Assembly (NCBI GenBank): GCA_964487555.1
Contig: CAZART010000099.1
Coordinates: 1 to 19,557 of the forward strand
Source: CAZART01 sp964487555
GTDB taxonomy: Bacteria; Bacteroidota; Rhodothermia; Rhodothermales; VXPQ01
DNA: 19,557 nt
Direction: 5' to 3'
This document shows positions 1 through 8,316 of this stretch, piece by piece. The position numbers were made by a program, and so were the translations under genes. The notes below the pieces were generated by a model that ran no database searches, was not told where the DNA came from, and saw only the letters and a list, made by a program, of their open reading frames with translations. Every line of letters begins with the position of its first letter. Within the stretch, counting starts at the first letter, position 1.

Positions 1-453
1 GTCCAGTGCCGTGGACCAGCCATCATGGAAACCCATATCCGCGTGCGTCTGCCGATCTGCTTTGTTTTTATGTTTCGCGATGGCCGTGTACTTCGTGCCG
101 TTCGGATGCTCCTCGATCACGATGCTTGCCGTCATGAAGGACGATTCCTTCGGTCGGAAGCCGGGGAGAAGGGCGTCCGTGAACACGATCCGCCGTCCAT
201 GTTCGACCAACAGGTAGCAGCCGGTCTCATCGTTTTTCTCACCATTGGGCCCTTCCATGACCGTACGGAATTTGCCGCCCGGTCGGAGATCTAATTCGCA
301 GGCGGTGGTTTTCCAGGGTGCCGGCGTGAACCAGTGGACGACGTGTTCAGGATCCGTCCAGGCCTTCCATACCAGCTCGGGTGATACGGGAACGATTCGC
401 TCAAGCTTTGAATCGAGCATTGGGTCAAAGTCTGTTGTTTTTACTACGCTCAT
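1..453 (-). CDS. SRPBCC/AHSA1-family protein (3' end outside window)
   Basis: Reading the minus strand from the ATG at 453 gives 151 residues with no stop before the window edge, so the C-terminus is missing. The product has the START/Bet v1-like signature of the AHSA1 branch: VSPELVWKAWTDPEHVVHWF near residues 18-37, the LRPGGKFRTVM turn near 55-65, and the C-terminal helix beginning MGFHDGWSTALD at the edge. These proteins form a hydrophobic cavity; substrates are usually unknown. The gene overlaps by 29 nt the end of an ArsR-type remnant (stop at 425-427), the normal operon arrangement for arsR-SRPBCC pairs. Family assignment is confident; the specific function is not known. Confidence 0.88.
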   Translation of the reverse strand, partial: MSVVKTTDFDPMLDSKLERIVPVSPELVWKAWTDPEHVVHWFTPAPWKTTACELDLRPGGKFRTVMEGPNGEKNDETGCYLLVEHGRRIVFTDALLPGFRPKESSFMTASIVIEEHPNGTKYTAIAKHKNKADRQTHADMGFHDGWSTALD

Positions 454-613
454 CGTTTGGGTCTTCCATGGAAATCAGATATGAGTCCAGCTGATCGAAA
501 CGCTCCGACCAGATTTGTCGCTGCGTATTCAGCCAGGATTCAGCGGATTGAAGTGTATCGGCCTGGAGTCTGCATTTGCGCGTTCGCCCTTGCTTGCGAT
601 GAGGCTTTACTAC
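425..613 (-). pseudogene. 5'-truncated ArsR-type regulator remnant
   Basis: About 62 codons in one open frame end at the TGA at 425-427. The peptide begins VVKPHRKQGRTRKCRLQ, which looks like the wing of an ArsR winged helix. It continues with a C-terminal helix containing SWLNTQRQIWSERFDQLDSY, the signature of ArsR regulators that precede SRPBCC/AHSA1 genes. The N-terminal half with the recognition helix is absent and no start codon is visible. Immediately upstream in the same frame lies the stop codon (614-616) of the Ser/Thr kinase gene. I infer that a rearrangement joined the kinase end to the arsR middle and destroyed the regulator. The alternative, a stop-codon readthrough product, seems less likely. 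Confidence 0.7.
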
Positions 614-3286
614 TCACATCGGCCGCTCACCGAGTTTCTGCATCGTTTGACGGACGGATTCATCGTCTAAGCCCACCCTCGTCAGGAGCGCGTCATAGCG
701 AGGGTCGCTTCGCAGCGACTCGAAAGCCGGATCCACTTTGAGGTAGGAGTGGAAAAAGGTGCTCCCTTCAAGCATATCGAATGCCTCGTCCGTTTCGCCG
801 AGCGCCGCAAGAATAATGGCCTCAAATCCAAAGTGAACTTCGGTCGGTATCCCGCGAATCTGCTCGCCTACCGCTCGAGCACGCTCGCGAAGGCCGCACA
901 GTGCGTAGGTACGTCCGAGCATCGAGAGCGGAACGAGTCCTGCGGAATTTACCCGTAGGACAGCCCGGTCCAACGCACGGCGGGCCGCGTCTGAACGCCC
1001 TTGCTGACAGTAGATGAGAGCCAGATTCGAGCGCGACCAGACGTTGTCGGGTTGCAGTGTCAACGACTCATCGAAGCGTTCTATGGCCCGCTCATAGCTA
1101 CCTTGGTACAAGTCGTTCTCCGCCCAACTATGAAAGGCGACCGGGGACGCTGGGTCCAGCCGAACCGCTTCACTCAGGTACCTGTCGGCTACACTAAATT
1201 GACCCATCCGTTGCAGGTAAAGACCGTACTCTCGCTGGGCCTCTGCAAGATTTGGATTAAGCTGGACCGCCTTCTGTAAATGGGCACCTGCCGCCGCAAA
1301 GTCGGCGTCCACGATCTCCAGCATCAACCCCATCGCTATCTGGACCTCCGCATTTGCGGAATCCAACTCCAGCGCACGACGGGCGGACCGCCGTGCCAAC
1401 GACGTACCGTAGGGATCGTCCGGATCGGAATTAATGAGTCCCCAACCCGGTGCGATCCAGGCGGCTACCGAAAGCTCGGCCCAGGCCGGTGCAAAGCTTG
1501 AATCGATGGAAGCCGAACGCCGGGCGAGACGGAAAGCCGAGGAGATGCTTTCGACCGTTTGTTCGAGACGCAGGCTTCGGGCTTGCAGGTATAGAGCATA
1601 AGCCGCCGAGTCGATATTCGGTGCCGAGACGAGCCGGCGCTCCTCCTCTGGAAGAAGCGTGACCTCAAGCTCCCGCACAATCTCCCTCGCCAGGTCCACC
1701 TGCAGCTGCAAGACGTCACGAAACGGCCGCGTGATGCCCTCGGCCCACACGTGGCGGTCTGTCCGGGCGTCGATGAGTTGCGCCTGCAGCCGGACCCGGC
1801 CACCCGCATGCTGAACGTTGCCTTCCAGCACGTAGGCGACACCTAACTCGCGCGCGATTTCGGGAATCGTCTTGTCCGTGCCCAAATACTGCATGACGGA
1901 CGTGCGAGAGATGACGCTCAAGTCCTGGATCTTCGACAGGTGAATGAGCAGTTCGTCGGTCATCCCCTGGCTGAAATGGTCGCTGCTGTCCTCGGCAGCC
2001 AGGTAGGTAAAGGGCAGCACGGCAATCGAGCGCGGTCCAAGGCGCGGCGTCCAACCCTGCACGCCGGTCGTGGCGGACTGCGCAAGCGAGGGGGAACCGC
2101 TCTCTGGTGGCGCGCCCACCAAAACGACATAGGCGAGCGCGGCAACGACGGCGATGCCGGCCGCGGCCGCTCCTTGCTTCCGGCGTGTCTTGAGCAGCAT
2201 AATCCCAGTTCCTTTGCCGCCTGCGCCGAACGCTGGAGCTCCGACCTCGCGGCGAACGGCCTCCAGGCGCCGCCGCACGTCTCGCGCATCCGGGGGACGT
2301 GCGGATGGCTCCTTTCGCAGTAGATCCTCGACGAGGCGGTGAAGACGTTCGGGGGTCTCCGGGCGAAGCTTTACCGCCGGCTCGGGTGTTTCGTGAAGGA
2401 TGGCGTACACGGCCGCCTCGCCGTATTCCCCGAGAAAGGGGCGCCGGCCCGTCACCATCTCGTAGAGAAGAACGCCGAGGGACCACAGGTCGCTTTGGCC
2501 GTCCACCCGCATCCCGCAGGCCTGCTCCGGACTCATATAGGCCGCCGTGCCGAGCGTTGCGCCGGAGGCCGTCAGCTCGGCCCCCATCACTTTGGCAAGT
2601 CCGAAGTCGACGAGCTTGGCGACGCCGTCCGACGTGATCATCACGTTGGCGGGCTTCACGTCGCGGTGGACGATATCCGCGGCGTGCGCCTTTCCGAGTC
2701 CGTCGGCAACCTGGCAGGCATAGTCTATGGCTTCGTCGATCGGCAACGGACCGCGGCCGATGCGCTGTTTAAGCGTCTCGCCGTCGTAGTACGCCATGGC
2801 GATGAAGAGCCGCCCGTCGTCGGCTTCGCCGATCTCGTAGATCGTCGCGATATTCGAATGGTCGAGGGCGGAGGCAGCCTTCGCCTCGTGCACGAAACGT
2901 TCCTTCGCCTCGTCGCTTGCGCTAAGGTGTGGAGAGAGGAACTTGAGTGCGGCCATGCGCCCGAGCTCGCGATCGCGAGCCCGGTAGACCACGCCCATAC
3001 CGCCTCCGCCGAGATGCTCCAGGACGTCGTACCGCCCGATGCGATGGCCGACGAGCCCGAATGGATCCGTCTTGCGCGCGCGCACCGGTCGTAGGACGTC
3101 GAGGCGCTCGGAGACGTCTGTGCTGGGATCGTCGTAGGTCTCGAGCAGCGAGCGCACTTCGCGACGCACGGATGCGTCGTCGATCTCGTCTAGCCGTGCA
3201 GATCGTTCCGCCGAGTTCAACGCGGCGAGCTCCTCGAAGAGGTGCCGTATTCGCACGGCACGCTCGCGTTGCTGGGTACGATCCAT
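614..3286 (-). CDS. Membrane Ser/Thr protein kinase with TolB/FlgO-like and TPR domains
   Basis: The product is 890 aa from the ATG at 3286; an in-frame ATG at 3454 lies inside the upstream gene and was not chosen. An N-terminal helical segment (1-80) is followed by a Hanks-type kinase domain (about 86-345). It has the glycine loop GGGGMGVVY, Lys115 in AALKF, Glu134, HRDVKPAN (Asp209, Lys211, Asn214), DFG at 227-229 and MSPEQ, so it should be active. A single membrane segment lies at about 371-391. The outer part has a TolB/FlgO-like alpha/beta domain (RSIAVLPF onward, about 419-540) and TPRs to the C-terminus. The kinase is probably inner-membrane with a periplasmic sensor. The sigma gene 25 nt upstream suggests phosphorylation control of that sigma factor, an inference from similar pairs. 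The end abuts an ArsR remnant. Confidence 0.93.
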   Translation of the reverse strand: MDRTQQRERAVRIRHLFEELAALNSAERSARLDEIDDASVRREVRSLLETYDDPSTDVSERLDVLRPVRARKTDPFGLVGHRIGRYDVLEHLGGGGMGVVYRARDRELGRMAALKFLSPHLSASDEAKERFVHEAKAASALDHSNIATIYEIGEADDGRLFIAMAYYDGETLKQRIGRGPLPIDEAIDYACQVADGLGKAHAADIVHRDVKPANVMITSDGVAKLVDFGLAKVMGAELTASGATLGTAAYMSPEQACGMRVDGQSDLWSLGVLLYEMVTGRRPFLGEYGEAAVYAILHETPEPAVKLRPETPERLHRLVEDLLRKEPSARPPDARDVRRRLEAVRREVGAPAFGAGGKGTGIMLLKTRRKQGAAAAGIAVVAALAYVVLVGAPPESGSPSLAQSATTGVQGWTPRLGPRSIAVLPFTYLAAEDSSDHFSQGMTDELLIHLSKIQDLSVISRTSVMQYLGTDKTIPEIARELGVAYVLEGNVQHAGGRVRLQAQLIDARTDRHVWAEGITRPFRDVLQLQVDLAREIVRELEVTLLPEEERRLVSAPNIDSAAYALYLQARSLRLEQTVESISSAFRLARRSASIDSSFAPAWAELSVAAWIAPGWGLINSDPDDPYGTSLARRSARRALELDSANAEVQIAMGLMLEIVDADFAAAGAHLQKAVQLNPNLAEAQREYGLYLQRMGQFSVADRYLSEAVRLDPASPVAFHSWAENDLYQGSYERAIERFDESLTLQPDNVWSRSNLALIYCQQGRSDAARRALDRAVLRVNSAGLVPLSMLGRTYALCGLRERARAVGEQIRGIPTEVHFGFEAIILAALGETDEAFDMLEGSTFFHSYLKVDPAFESLRSDPRYDALLTRVGLDDESVRQTMQKLGERPM

Positions 3287-3311
3287 CGGCGTCGTCCAAA
3301 TTTGCTTAGTT

Positions 3312-3929
3312 CTACCGTTCCATAATTCGGGGAGATTGGGACGTGCCCTGCCGTTCGGTCTTTTGCGCAGCCCCCTTCCATTCCCGCGCCAGCCAGACCT
3401 TGGCGAAGCGGATGTCGCGCATCGCCGTCGCTGCAGAGACACCGAGCACTTCACCCGTCTCCTCCAGGGTCAGTCCGGTAAAGTAGTAGAGCTCCATCGC
3501 CTTGCTAGGCCGATCATACGCCTTGGCTAGACGCTCCAGCGCATCGTCGAGCTCCAGGATGGTCCGCAGCCGGTCGTCAGGAACAAGCCGATCGTTGAGT
3601 GGAATCGCCTTCTCCGAACCGCCGCGTTTGTGCGCGCTACGCCGACGGGCGTAGTCGACAAGTATGCGGCGCATTATCGTAGAGGCGATCGCAAAGAAGT
3701 GCGAACGGTCCTGCCAGCCAACTCGCTCAACTTCGACGAGTCGTAGATACGCCTCGTGGACAAGAGCCGTTGTGCCGAGCGTATGGTCGGACCGTTCTCC
3801 GCGCAGGCGGGCATGCGCCATCTCCCGAAGCCGTTCGTAGAGGTGCGGCACGAGCGCATCGAAAGCCTGCTTGTCGCCCTCGTTCCATCGGAGCAGCAGT
3901 TGCGTCACGTCCACCGATTCCTGTGTCAT
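3312..3929 (-). CDS. ECF-type RNA polymerase sigma factor (TIGR02999-like)
   Basis: The product is 205 aa from the ATG at 3929. Another ATG at 3947 is possible, but GGAAG just upstream of 3929 favours the shorter form. Region 2 spans about residues 22-98, including TTALVHEAYLRL and the SHFFAIASTIMRRILVDYAR segment that contacts the -10 element. Region 4 spans about 130-182, with MELYYFTGLTLEETGEVLGV and an HTH. This is the Sigma70_ECF / TIGR02999 type, which usually lacks an adjacent anti-sigma gene. Here it is followed after 25 nt by a membrane Ser/Thr kinase, so the two are likely co-transcribed. I infer that activity is controlled by phosphorylation rather than by an anti-sigma factor. Target genes are unknown. 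Confidence 0.92.
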   Translation of the reverse strand: MTQESVDVTQLLLRWNEGDKQAFDALVPHLYERLREMAHARLRGERSDHTLGTTALVHEAYLRLVEVERVGWQDRSHFFAIASTIMRRILVDYARRRSAHKRGGSEKAIPLNDRLVPDDRLRTILELDDALERLAKAYDRPSKAMELYYFTGLTLEETGEVLGVSAATAMRDIRFAKVWLAREWKGAAQKTERQGTSQSPRIMER

Positions 3930-4324
3930 CGCTTCCAGCGGGCGCATTTGGATATCGCGGTCGAGCGGACGGTCACCAGCCCTCCACGTGAGTGTTCTCC
4001 GCCGAATCCAACGAGGCTCAGCGTGAAATATTTAGCACCGTCCTGCGCATAGACTGGTAGAGAGGACAAAAAGATACTCAGTCAGGATGCGGCTCCGCTC
4101 GGCGGGCCGAATTCCATTAAGGGACTGATATTCCGAAACATACACTAAGCATCTCGGGAATGCAACGGACCTGTAAATGCTTGTAATGACGCCCCCCAAC
4201 TGAATTGCAGCACGTGTACCGCCTACCGCATCTCATGTAGCGCGTACGGCGCCTCGCGGATGCCGTGCCGTTGCTCCATCGCCCGGCAATCGGCCGCATC
4301 CTCAGACTATCGACGCAAGCTATC
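3930..4324. other. Divergent intergenic region, sigma operon / outer-membrane receptor
   Basis: About 395 nt separate the sigma-kinase operon (leftward) and the receptor gene (rightward). Frames crossing it on both strands have no recognisable protein. It must hold both promoters, and an A+T-rich patch near 4025-4033 (AAATATTTA) is the best-looking core. I could not match a convincing -35/-10 pair, nor an ArsR N-terminal fragment corresponding to the remnant at 425-613. Confidence 0.5.
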
Positions 4325-6760
4325 ATGACTCGACCTGCTCCAATATCCGCAACTAAATTTCTCGCTCTATTCGTCGTTCCAATGCTGCTTGGTGTCACGC
4401 CCTCATTGGGGCAGACGACGATCAGGGGGATGGTGGTGGACTCGGACGGCATGCCGGTCGAAGTCGCCAACGTCCTGCTTCTCGAGCAGGCAGACTCCAC
4501 CCACGTCGCGGGCACGCTCAGCGATGCATCCGGACGCTTTCGGCTCGCCGCCGTAAAGGACGGGCGGTATCTGGTGTTCGTGTCGCTCATCGGCTACGAG
4601 GATGCAACGCTGGAGGTGAGCTCCGACGGAAGCGCGACAATAGACCTCGGCAAGATTACGCTTCGCCCGACGATGATTGAGATGGGCGAGGTCTCCGTGG
4701 AAGCCCGACGCGTGCTGTTCGAACGAAAGCCGGACCGCCTCGTCGTGAACGTGGCGAACAGCGTGGTGAGCGCCGGACGATCCGCGCTCGAAGTGCTCGA
4801 ACGTTCGCCCGGCATTTTGGTGAACCGCCAGGCCGGCAGCATTTCGCTCGTCGGCAAGGAGGGCGTCAACGTGATGGTCGACGGACGCATCCGATACGTC
4901 CCGCCGGACGGACTGATCGACTTTTTCTCCGGCATCGACGCGGACAACATTCAGAGCATCGAGCTCATCACCACGCCGCCCGCTCGCGTCGACGCAGAGG
5001 GCAACGCCGGCTTCATCAACATTGTCCTGAAGGAGAGCCGGGGCGCAGGACTCAATGGCAACGTCAGTCTTTCCGCCGGATACGGCCACGGCGCCCGCGG
5101 CGGCGGCAGCGGCGGACTCACGTACGAACGAGGTCCCCTAAGTATTTTCGCGACGTACTCCGGCACGATCGGCGATGATGAAGTCCCGGCCGACCTGGAT
5201 CGTCGCGTCCTGCAACGAGGCGTGATGTTGTCGTCGCCGACCCATACGTTCCGCGACGAACTTTCGACCAACAACGACCTTCGACTCTCGATCGAGGTGC
5301 GCGCGAGCGATCGGACCACGTTCGGCGGCGTCTTCGCCGCCTATCGACACATCTGGGATATGGAGGCGGCCACCCGCATGAGCCTCCGACACGACGACAC
5401 GCCAGTATCTCATCTCCTGAGTGACAACAACGAGATCCACAATCGTCACCACGCGATGGGCAACCTGCACGTCGACAGGCGGATCGGGAAACGGTCGACG
5501 CTGCGCGCCGACGTCGACTACGTCTACTATCACGATCACAATCCGACGATCTACGACAATACGACGACCCGTTTCACCGACGAAAACGTCACGTACGAAC
5601 AGTTCGAGAGCGATAAGCGAACGCCGTTGGGGATCGCCGCGGCAACGATGGATCTCGAGACTTCCCTCAACGATCGACTGGAGGTGGCCGCTGGCCTCAA
5701 GACGGCGGGGTCGAGGTTCACGAACGAGACGCGATACGAAGGACTGGAGGTGGAGGACTGGATGGTAGAGGCCGGCATCAGTTCCACCAACATCCTGCGC
5801 GAGAACGTCCACGCTGCCTACGGTAGCCTGTCGATCCAGCCCGATTCCGCTACGACGATCAGGGCCGGACTCCGCATCGAACTCGCGGAGACCGATCTGC
5901 ACTCCCGTGCGGGTCAGCAGTTCGTCGACAGGAGATACGGCGAAATCTTCCCCAGCATCGTACTTACGCGCAAACTGGGCGCGCGGCGCAGCGTGAATGC
6001 GACGTATTCACGTAGGATTACTCGGCCCGCTTTCGGCGATCTGGCTCTCGCGCTCTACTTCTTCGATCCGACGACCGTGCTGACGGGAAACCCGGCCGTT
6101 CAGCCGGCTATCATCAACTCAGTCGGTCTCGATTTTACCGTCGGCGACGTCCTCATGGGCATCGAATACTCGGTCGAGGACAGCACGATCTCGAGGTTTC
6201 AAAGTCAGATCCTCACGGATGAACACATCGAGCTGATTTACGCGCAAAACGCCAGCACTTCGAGGTGGCTCTCCGGCATGCTTGCCTTTCCTTTGCAGCC
6301 GGCGCGCTGGTGGACGTCGCAGTTCAATCTCACGGCGCGATGGCAAGAAGTATCGGGGTATCGACTCGGTGATCTCGTCGAGCATGACCGGGCGTCTCTT
6401 CATCTGACGTCCACCCAGAATTTCAGCCTTCCGTACGACACGGATCTCGAGGTGAACGGCTCGTATCGGAGCGCATCCCTGTATGGCTTGATGACGTACT
6501 CTTCCGGTTGGGTCGTCGACGCATCCCTGCGCCGCTCGCTGCACAGTGGCCGCGGAAATCTTACGCTGACTCTGAACAACATCTTCAATTCGAACAGCCA
6601 GGCGTGGTATCGTGACCTGCATTCGAGCTACGTGCGGTGGGAATTCCAATTCGGTCGCCGAAACGCGCGCCTTACGTACTCGCTCCGTTTCGGCGACCGG
6701 CGATCCGCCGCTCAGCGCTCGACTGCTACTCAGGAAGAACGGAGGCGCATGGATGGATGA
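4325..6760 (+). CDS. Outer-membrane beta-barrel receptor with carboxypeptidase-regulatory domain (TonB-dependent-receptor-like)
   Basis: The product is 811 aa from the ATG at 4325, chosen because it is followed directly by a signal peptide (hydrophobic FLALFVVPMLLGV, ending near SLGQ, residue 30). An upstream ATG at 4265 would bury this signal. Residues 33-115 are a carboxypeptidase-regulatory/CNA-B-like fold (RGMVVDSDGMPVEVANVLLL). Residues about 130-235 form a plug-like domain with GKEGVNVMVDGRIRY and IQSIELITTPPARVDAEGNA. The rest is a beta-barrel of the OMP_b-brl_3 type with alternating aromatic strands. Such proteins are common in Bacteroidota and take part in uptake across the outer membrane; the substrate cannot be told. 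It is not a SusC/SusD pair, as no SusD-like lipoprotein is adjacent. No obvious operon partner. Confidence 0.9.
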   Translation: MTRPAPISATKFLALFVVPMLLGVTPSLGQTTIRGMVVDSDGMPVEVANVLLLEQADSTHVAGTLSDASGRFRLAAVKDGRYLVFVSLIGYEDATLEVSSDGSATIDLGKITLRPTMIEMGEVSVEARRVLFERKPDRLVVNVANSVVSAGRSALEVLERSPGILVNRQAGSISLVGKEGVNVMVDGRIRYVPPDGLIDFFSGIDADNIQSIELITTPPARVDAEGNAGFINIVLKESRGAGLNGNVSLSAGYGHGARGGGSGGLTYERGPLSIFATYSGTIGDDEVPADLDRRVLQRGVMLSSPTHTFRDELSTNNDLRLSIEVRASDRTTFGGVFAAYRHIWDMEAATRMSLRHDDTPVSHLLSDNNEIHNRHHAMGNLHVDRRIGKRSTLRADVDYVYYHDHNPTIYDNTTTRFTDENVTYEQFESDKRTPLGIAAATMDLETSLNDRLEVAAGLKTAGSRFTNETRYEGLEVEDWMVEAGISSTNILRENVHAAYGSLSIQPDSATTIRAGLRIELAETDLHSRAGQQFVDRRYGEIFPSIVLTRKLGARRSVNATYSRRITRPAFGDLALALYFFDPTTVLTGNPAVQPAIINSVGLDFTVGDVLMGIEYSVEDSTISRFQSQILTDEHIELIYAQNASTSRWLSGMLAFPLQPARWWTSQFNLTARWQEVSGYRLGDLVEHDRASLHLTSTQNFSLPYDTDLEVNGSYRSASLYGLMTYSSGWVVDASLRRSLHSGRGNLTLTLNNIFNSNSQAWYRDLHSSYVRWEFQFGRRNARLTYSLRFGDRRSAAQRSTATQEERRRMDG

Positions 6761-6825
6761 GCGCTTCGTGACCGGTTGGTAACCGAATGCCATGGGCGGT
6801 AGTGGTTCGGCTTTCCGGAGAGCGC

Positions 6826-7030
6826 TGGAAGGCGATCATAGGTACTCATGCACTGCTTTATACATCGGAGCCTGAGGCGCTCCGGGCAACGCTTCGCGAT
6901 GCATGGGCGACGCCGGCCAGGCACGCTGGTTTGTTTGTCCGTCGACGACATCGACGCCATCGCTGCCGAGTTCAAGGCGCCGGTCGAACGGCAGCCGTGG
7001 GCGCTCGAGGCTTCAATAACACCTCTTTAA
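6826..7030 (+). pseudogene. Decayed VOC/glyoxalase-family gene remnant
   Basis: One frame from about 6826 reads IIGTHALLYTSEPEALRATL, the typical N-terminal strand-helix of VOC (glyoxalase/bleomycin-resistance) proteins. About 40 nt later a different frame reads VCLSVDDIDAIAAEFKAPVE and then WALEASITPL with a stop near 7030, which matches the second half of the VOC fold. The middle of the domain is missing and the two parts are in different frames, so no functional enzyme can be made. The longer open frame 6787-7257 that covers it continues into arginine-rich nonsense and is not considered a gene. The metal-binding residues cannot be traced. This is inferred from pattern memory of the family. 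Confidence 0.6.
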
Positions 7031-7317
7031 GTGCGGCCCGCACCTCCGGAGGTCCCTATGCTAGGGCGCCTCGCGGCGCATCGGCACCTCTTCGAAATGC
7101 ACCCACCGGTGCGGAGTTCACGGCCGCCGTTGCCGGAAGGGCTTTCATCAGGCATCCATTGCCATGCGTATATACTCTAATCGAATTCTCCGCCCAATTA
7201 GGCATGCATATGCGTCCGTTTGTATCATGGACACTCAACAAGACCGTACATTCGTGAGACATCCGGTCTGCCTGCTACTGAGTGTCTCGATCATATCACG
7301 TCAGAAGCAGAGGACGT
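7031..7317. other. Upstream region of the small outer-membrane protein gene
   Basis: No coding signal was found between the VOC remnant and the next gene. The stretch 7155-7215 is A+T-richer, with TATACT at 7171-7176 and a palindromic GCATATGC. It may hold the promoter of the following gene, but no well-spaced -35 box was found. Confidence 0.35.
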
Positions 7318-8079
7318 ATGATGTCAGTATCTCGACCGGTAGTAGCGGTCGCTCCATCGATCACGTTGGCAACTCTCGTTGCATTCGCCGGAATCTTTAC
7401 GCCTCCGGTGACGGCTCAGGAGGCGCCGCCGCGCCATTCGCTCGACGCCGGTGCGCGGGCGCTTCAGTTTCAAGTCCGGGGCAATTTTGTTCTGTCGGAT
7501 TTTCAGGGCGCAGTCCTCTCGGCGAAATATCATCTTCGTGATGATGCGGCGATTCGATTCGGCCTGCGTGCGCGTGCTCGCAGCCAGGAATCGGATCAGT
7601 CGAGCACACGCGTGATCGGCGCGGACTCCGTCGGAGACATGCTCCAGTCCGAATCCGCTAGCGATGACGTGAACTACACGATCGGGCTAGAGTCGCAATA
7701 CGTCGTTTACGCGAATGTTCAGGATCCGATCAAGCTATTTGCGGGAGCCGGACCGTTCATCGAATATATGCGTGCGGCCTTCGAGGAGACGAATACCGCC
7801 GGGGACCCGAATGAATCCGGTCTCATTCGAGATATGCGCCGCACGCGCAGCACGGTAGCCGGTGGAATCACCGCTGTGCTGGGAGGAGAATGGTTCGTCA
7901 CACGCTACATTAGCCTGTCGGCCGAGTACGGACTTGCCCTCGGCTATGTGCGCGCGGAGGAAGAGGTCCGTACGGAGGCCATCAGGAACCGGATCGAGAC
8001 GACGACGGTCGTGAGGATCATCCGAGCCTGGGATTTACGGCCGTCGGGCGTTCGGTTCGGATTGAGCCTGTATCTATAA
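7318..8079 (+). CDS. Small outer-membrane beta-barrel protein
   Basis: The product is 253 aa from the ATG at 7318; the adjacent ATG at 7321 is equally possible. AGAGGA lies at 7309-7314 as the ribosome binding site, while an upstream ATG at 7282 lacks one. The N-terminus is a signal peptide (hydrophobic to about residue 30, cleavage near VTA-QE at 33). The mature part shows alternating polar/hydrophobic strands (FQVRGNFVLSDFQGAVLSAKY, YTIGLESQYVVYANV, YISLSAEYGLALGYV). It ends VRFGLSLYL with a C-terminal aromatic/hydrophobic strand typical of outer-membrane barrels. It resembles the OMP_b-brl porin-like group, with no known specific function. The gene appears to be monocistronic. Confidence 0.82.
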   Translation: MMSVSRPVVAVAPSITLATLVAFAGIFTPPVTAQEAPPRHSLDAGARALQFQVRGNFVLSDFQGAVLSAKYHLRDDAAIRFGLRARARSQESDQSSTRVIGADSVGDMLQSESASDDVNYTIGLESQYVVYANVQDPIKLFAGAGPFIEYMRAAFEETNTAGDPNESGLIRDMRRTRSTVAGGITAVLGGEWFVTRYISLSAEYGLALGYVRAEEEVRTEAIRNRIETTTVVRIIRAWDLRPSGVRFGLSLYL

Positions 8080-8316
8080 GATGCTCGCCGCGAAGCGGGA
8101 CGGACGGCCATGTATCCGCATGCGGACAGGCGGCGTACGCACGCGGACGGCTTTGAACGGTGTAAGCGTACTCGGCGCTCGACCGCATCCGATATTGATG
8201 GTGGTATGGGATTTGGTTCTTGGTGGGACGGATAGCCCGGGTTGAAGTCGAGCAAACGGCTTCATTTGCAGTTCGGGTGTGCCCACATCCTATCTCGGAC
8301 CGCCTCGTACGACGGC

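Noticed and set aside
2339..3094. Plus-strand open frame of 251 codons inside the kinase gene
   Set aside because: It is the antisense shadow of the kinase domain, whose motifs are complete on the minus strand; no family resemblance of its own.
4403..5089. Minus-strand open frame of 228 codons under the outer-membrane receptor gene
   Set aside because: Histidine-, valine- and alanine-rich shadow in a high-GC gene; the plus strand has a signal peptide and plug domain.
6787..7257. Plus-strand open frame of 156 codons after the receptor gene
   Set aside because: Only its residues near 14-35 resemble a VOC protein; the rest is arginine-rich nonsense, so it is treated as a pseudogene remnant.
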